From Burkholderiales bacterium (lineage in GTDB: Bacteria; Pseudomonadota; Gammaproteobacteria; Burkholderiales; Usitatibacteraceae), in contig JADGRS010000129.1 of assembly GCA_017880705.1 (NCBI GenBank), forward strand, positions 1 to 8,101: 8,101 nt of DNA. The letters run 5' to 3'. The notes under the pieces were generated by a model. That model was not told the origin of the DNA and did no database searches. It saw only the letters and a list, made by a program, of their open reading frames with translations. Of the stretch, positions 4,602 through 8,101 are shown in pieces (within the stretch, counting starts at the first letter, position 1; each line of letters starts with the position of its first letter). Made by a program: the position numbers and the translations under genes.

Positions 4602-6614
4602 CTACCGCTTCCGCGATTTCCCACCCGGCGCGACGTAACGCTTCAGCCAAGCGAAGAACTCGCTGTACCAGAGGCGCGAGTTCTGCGGCTTCAGGATCCA
4701 GTGGTTCTCGTCGGGAAAGAACACCAGCCGCGAGGGCACGCCCATCGCCTTCAGCGTGTTGTAGTACTGCAGCCCCTGCGAGTCGGGCACGCGGTAGTCG
4801 AGGAGGCCGTGGATCACGAGTGTCGGCGTCTTCATGCGCTTCGCCCGCGCGCGCGGATTCTGCCCGTCGACCCGGCCGGGATTGTTCCAGTAGAAGGCGC
4901 CCAGCTCCTTCGGGTGCCAGTAGTACGCATCGTCCGCGAACATCGATACCCAGTCGAAGCAGCCGGCGTGGCACACGTAGGCCTTGTAGCGATCGACGTG
5001 GCCGTTCATCCACGCGACCATGTAGCCGCCGTAGCTTCCGCCCGCGGCGACGAGGCGCTTCGGATCGATATAGCCCTGCTTCAGCATGAAGTCGGTCGCC
5101 GCTTCCACGTCGGCCAGCTCGCGCTTGCCCCACTCGCCGTCGATCGACTCGAGGAACTTCTGCCCGAAGGAGGAGCTCCCGTGGTAGTTCACGCACACGA
5201 CGACATAGCCCTGGGCGGCGAACGCGTGGTTGTTCCAGCGGAAGTGGAAGTTGTCTCCCCAAGTCGCGTGGGGCCCGCCGTGGATGTTGTGCAGGAGCGG
5301 CCACTTCTTCTTCCGATCGAAATCCGGCGGATATACGACCCACATCTGGACCTTCTCGCGATTCCAGCCTTCGATCTCGAACTCGCGCACATCGCCCAGC
5401 TTCACGCCGTCGAGCGTGCCCTGGTTCAACCGGTCGATGCGCCGCGGCGCGATGTTCGGAGCCGACCAGAAGACTCCGGGCGGCGTGTTCATGTCGTTGC
5501 GCACATAGGCGATCGCGTCGCCCGCGACGTCGAAATCGCTTACCACGCCGCCCCGCGCGGCGATCTCCGGCGAGCGCTTGCCGATCTCCAGGCGATAGAG
5601 ATGCTGGCGCGCGTTGTCCTCGGCGACGAAGTGGACGGCGCTGGAGTCGGCGCTCCACACGAGCGGCGGAACGACGCTGCGGTCCCAGCGCGACGACGCC
5701 ACCGTGAGCTTGCCGCCGCGCCGGTCGATGAGCGCGAGGCGCTGCGTGTCGACGGGGCTCTTGCGAAGGTCCTGCGTGACGAGCCCGATCCACCGCCCGT
5801 CGGGCGAGTAGCGCGGCGTCTCGTGATTGAGGGGCGATCGCGCGCTCAGCGTGCGGAAGCGCTTTCGCCTCACGTCGAGGGCGACCAGCTGGTAGCTGTG
5901 GTCGAATCGCTTGTCCTCGGCGGGGTCGAAGGAAAACGCGATCTCGCGCCCGTCGGGCGAGATGTCGTAGAGGTGCGCCGTGGGGTCGGCGCGCGCGAGC
6001 TCGTAGCGCGTGCCCGCGAAGAGATCGCGCGCCGCGCCCGATTCGATGTCGACCGTGAAGAGATGCGGCACGCGCCCGTCGGAAAGCCAGCGGTCCCACC
6101 AGCGGTAGGCCGAGTGCTCGACGACATGGGCCTTCACCTTGTCGCCCTTGAATGCCCTGTAGCGCTTCGCGAGCGCCTTCAGGCCGTTCTCCTCGGGCCA
6201 TACCCACGAGAGGAACGCGACGCGACGCGAGCCGGGAAACCACTTGATCCCGAAGACCCCCGTCGCGATGTCGGTCACGCGCCGCGCCTCTCCGCCATCG
6301 GGCGCGATGAGATAAAGCTGTGGCTCGTCGTCGGCCTTTTCGTTGCCCACGGCGGGGCGCTTCGCTACGAACGCGATCCAGCGCCCGTCGGGCGACCACT
6401 TCGGCTCGCCGTCCCTCTCGCCGCACGACGTGAGCCGCCGCGGCTCGCCGCCGAACGCCGAGTAGAGCCACAAGCTCGAGCGGCTTGTGTTCTCGTCCAT
6501 GTCGTGGGACGTCACGGAAACGCAGGCCTGCGCGCCATCGGGCGACAGCGTCGGCTGCGCGGGGCGCTCGAGTTTCCAGAGATGCTTGACGGTGAGGCGG
6601 TCGTTCCTGGCCAT
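4602..6614 (-). CDS. S9 family serine peptidase (acylaminoacyl-peptidase / prolyl oligopeptidase type)
   Basis: A 670-residue serine peptidase, probably cytoplasmic because no signal peptide is seen. It would cleave short peptides, either N-acylated or dipeptidyl-type substrates. The N-terminal 400 residues form a beta-propeller with recurring SPDG-type blade motifs at about residues 24, 74, 219 and 270. The C-terminal alpha/beta-hydrolase domain has the oxyanion motif HGGP (445-448), the nucleophile elbow GGSYGGYM with S527, the acid D606 in HGLLDYRVP and the base H638 in DENHWI. All three catalytic residues are therefore present, and the length is normal for S9C-type enzymes. The start is ATG 6614; a TCGGGC stretch upstream is only a weak ribosome site. 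The gene is divergent from the acyl-CoA dehydrogenase across 69 bases, and its 3' end abuts the large palindrome. Exact specificity (S9A, S9B or S9C) cannot be settled from sequence alone. Confidence 0.93.
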   Translation of the reverse strand: MARNDRLTVKHLWKLERPAQPTLSPDGAQACVSVTSHDMDENTSRSSLWLYSAFGGEPRRLTSCGERDGEPKWSPDGRWIAFVAKRPAVGNEKADDEPQLYLIAPDGGEARRVTDIATGVFGIKWFPGSRRVAFLSWVWPEENGLKALAKRYRAFKGDKVKAHVVEHSAYRWWDRWLSDGRVPHLFTVDIESGAARDLFAGTRYELARADPTAHLYDISPDGREIAFSFDPAEDKRFDHSYQLVALDVRRKRFRTLSARSPLNHETPRYSPDGRWIGLVTQDLRKSPVDTQRLALIDRRGGKLTVASSRWDRSVVPPLVWSADSSAVHFVAEDNARQHLYRLEIGKRSPEIAARGGVVSDFDVAGDAIAYVRNDMNTPPGVFWSAPNIAPRRIDRLNQGTLDGVKLGDVREFEIEGWNREKVQMWVVYPPDFDRKKKWPLLHNIHGGPHATWGDNFHFRWNNHAFAAQGYVVVCVNYHGSSSFGQKFLESIDGEWGKRELADVEAATDFMLKQGYIDPKRLVAAGGSYGGYMVAWMNGHVDRYKAYVCHAGCFDWVSMFADDAYYWHPKELGAFYWNNPGRVDGQNPRARAKRMKTPTLVIHGLLDYRVPDSQGLQYYNTLKAMGVPSRLVFFPDENHWILKPQNSRLWYSEFFAWLKRYVAPGGKSRKR

Positions 6615-6644
6615 GAATTGCCCGAGATCAGCGAGTGGGCGGGG

Positions 6645-6660
6645 ATTCTAGCAGTAGAAT
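6645..6660. promoter_or_regulatory. Symmetric candidate divergent promoter element
   Basis: ATTCTAGCAGTAGAAT contains 6-bp perfect inverted arms around a 4-base centre, in the 69-base gap between the divergent peptidase and dehydrogenase genes. Each strand reads TAGAAT outward, resembling a -10 box (TATAAT). The plus-strand copy at 6655-6660 lies 23 bases before ATG 6684; the minus-strand copy at 6645-6650 lies about 30 bases before ATG 6614. I see no good -35 box on either strand. It could be two back-to-back -10 elements, a repressor site, or both. Confidence 0.4.
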
Positions 6661-6674
6661 GATCGCGCCCGCTC

Positions 6675-6678
6675 GGAG
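6675..6678 (+). promoter_or_regulatory. Ribosome binding site of glutaryl-CoA dehydrogenase gene
   Basis: GGAG lies 5 bases before ATG 6684. The alternative in-frame ATG at 6699 has no comparable purine run, so 6684 is preferred. Confidence 0.6.
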
Positions 6679-6683
6679 ACCCG

Positions 6684-7864
<1,181 letters not shown>

Positions 7865-7868
<4 letters not shown>

Positions 7869-8101
7869 TGCACTTCCCCGGGGGGAATGACTTCCGGGGA
7901 CACGATCAGCGCCTCGATCCCCTCGTCGTGAAGCTCCTGCGCCTCCTGGGGGGTGGCGACGCCGCGGATACTGCGCGCTTCTTCCTCGCGATAGTGGATA
8001 CGGCGCGCGATTTCCGCGAACTTGCGCCCGACGTCCTCGGTGCCGGCCAGGATCAGGTTGCGCAGCGCAACGACGGCCCGGTGCCGCACGACGTCGACCG
8101 T
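7865..8101 (-). CDS. Hypothetical protein, C-terminal 78 residues (5' end outside window)
   Basis: I do not recognise this gene. On the minus strand the frame is open from the window edge to TAG at 7867-7865, giving 78 residues; an in-frame GTG at 8089 could be a start, but the frame continues beyond the edge, so it is probably partial. The visible part is soluble and charged, mostly helical in appearance ([20 protein letters not shown], then [19 protein letters not shown]), and ends [16 protein letters not shown]. There is no membrane segment, zinc motif or known catalytic signature. The stop codon overlaps the dehydrogenase stop on the opposite strand (CTAG). Support comes from a biased, protein-like composition and a tidy tail-to-tail junction. 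The function is unknown. Confidence 0.6.

Noticed and set aside
4409..4624. Minus-strand 71-codon frame in the palindrome
   Set aside because: It lies almost entirely in the palindromic repeat and overlaps the end of the peptidase gene. I see no ribosome site or recognised domain, so it is not listed as a gene.
4584..6662. Plus-strand open frame of 692 codons antisense to the S9 peptidase
   Set aside because: It is a high-GC shadow of the peptidase: rich in Arg, Val, Ala and His, with no domain motif, while the opposite strand has a complete catalytic triad and propeller motifs.

Overview
The window is about 8.1 kb of GC-rich chromosomal DNA. It most likely comes from a betaproteobacterium (Burkholderiales-like). 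This is inferred from gene content: a Bug/TctC-type solute receptor, a cytochrome b561 plus paired YceI cluster, a DUF3429-type membrane protein and a GcdH-type dehydrogenase. There was no database match. I see no tRNA, rRNA, CRISPR array, integrase or phage genes.

Left half (1-4288, all + strand). The 3' part of a cytochrome b561 gene overlaps, by ATGA, a gene for an exported YceI-domain protein. A second, more classical YceI gene follows, then a PLP-dependent class-V aminotransferase/kynureninase-like gene whose conserved N-terminus appears to begin at a rare ATT codon. The gaps are tiny, so these four look like one transcription unit. A repeat-containing gap of about 60 bp leads to a Bug-family periplasmic binding protein, whose stop overlaps the start of a small four-helix membrane protein.

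Middle (4289-4601). A gene-free stretch holds a roughly 244-bp imperfect palindrome, with an extra direct copy of its outer end. It lies between two convergent genes and looks like a miniature, non-autonomous intergenic element that could also stop transcription from both sides.

Right half. A minus-strand S9-family serine peptidase (acylaminoacyl-peptidase/prolyl oligopeptidase type) is divergent from a plus-strand glutaryl-CoA dehydrogenase gene. The 69-bp gap between them carries a symmetric ATTCTA/TAGAAT motif. The dehydrogenase gene ends on a CTAG shared with the stop codon of a converging, truncated, unrecognised gene that runs off the right edge.

The most unusual feature is a dispersed inverted repeat (core GAACCACAGAGACCACAGAG and its complement). 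It occurs twice, each time between an upstream stop codon and an exported-protein gene. In both copies the right arm is read in the same frame and encodes nearly the same peptide (FPL-x-SLWSLWFM). That peptide forms the hydrophobic core of the signal peptides of two unrelated periplasmic proteins. This looks like repeated recruitment of one repeat family as export-signal coding sequence.
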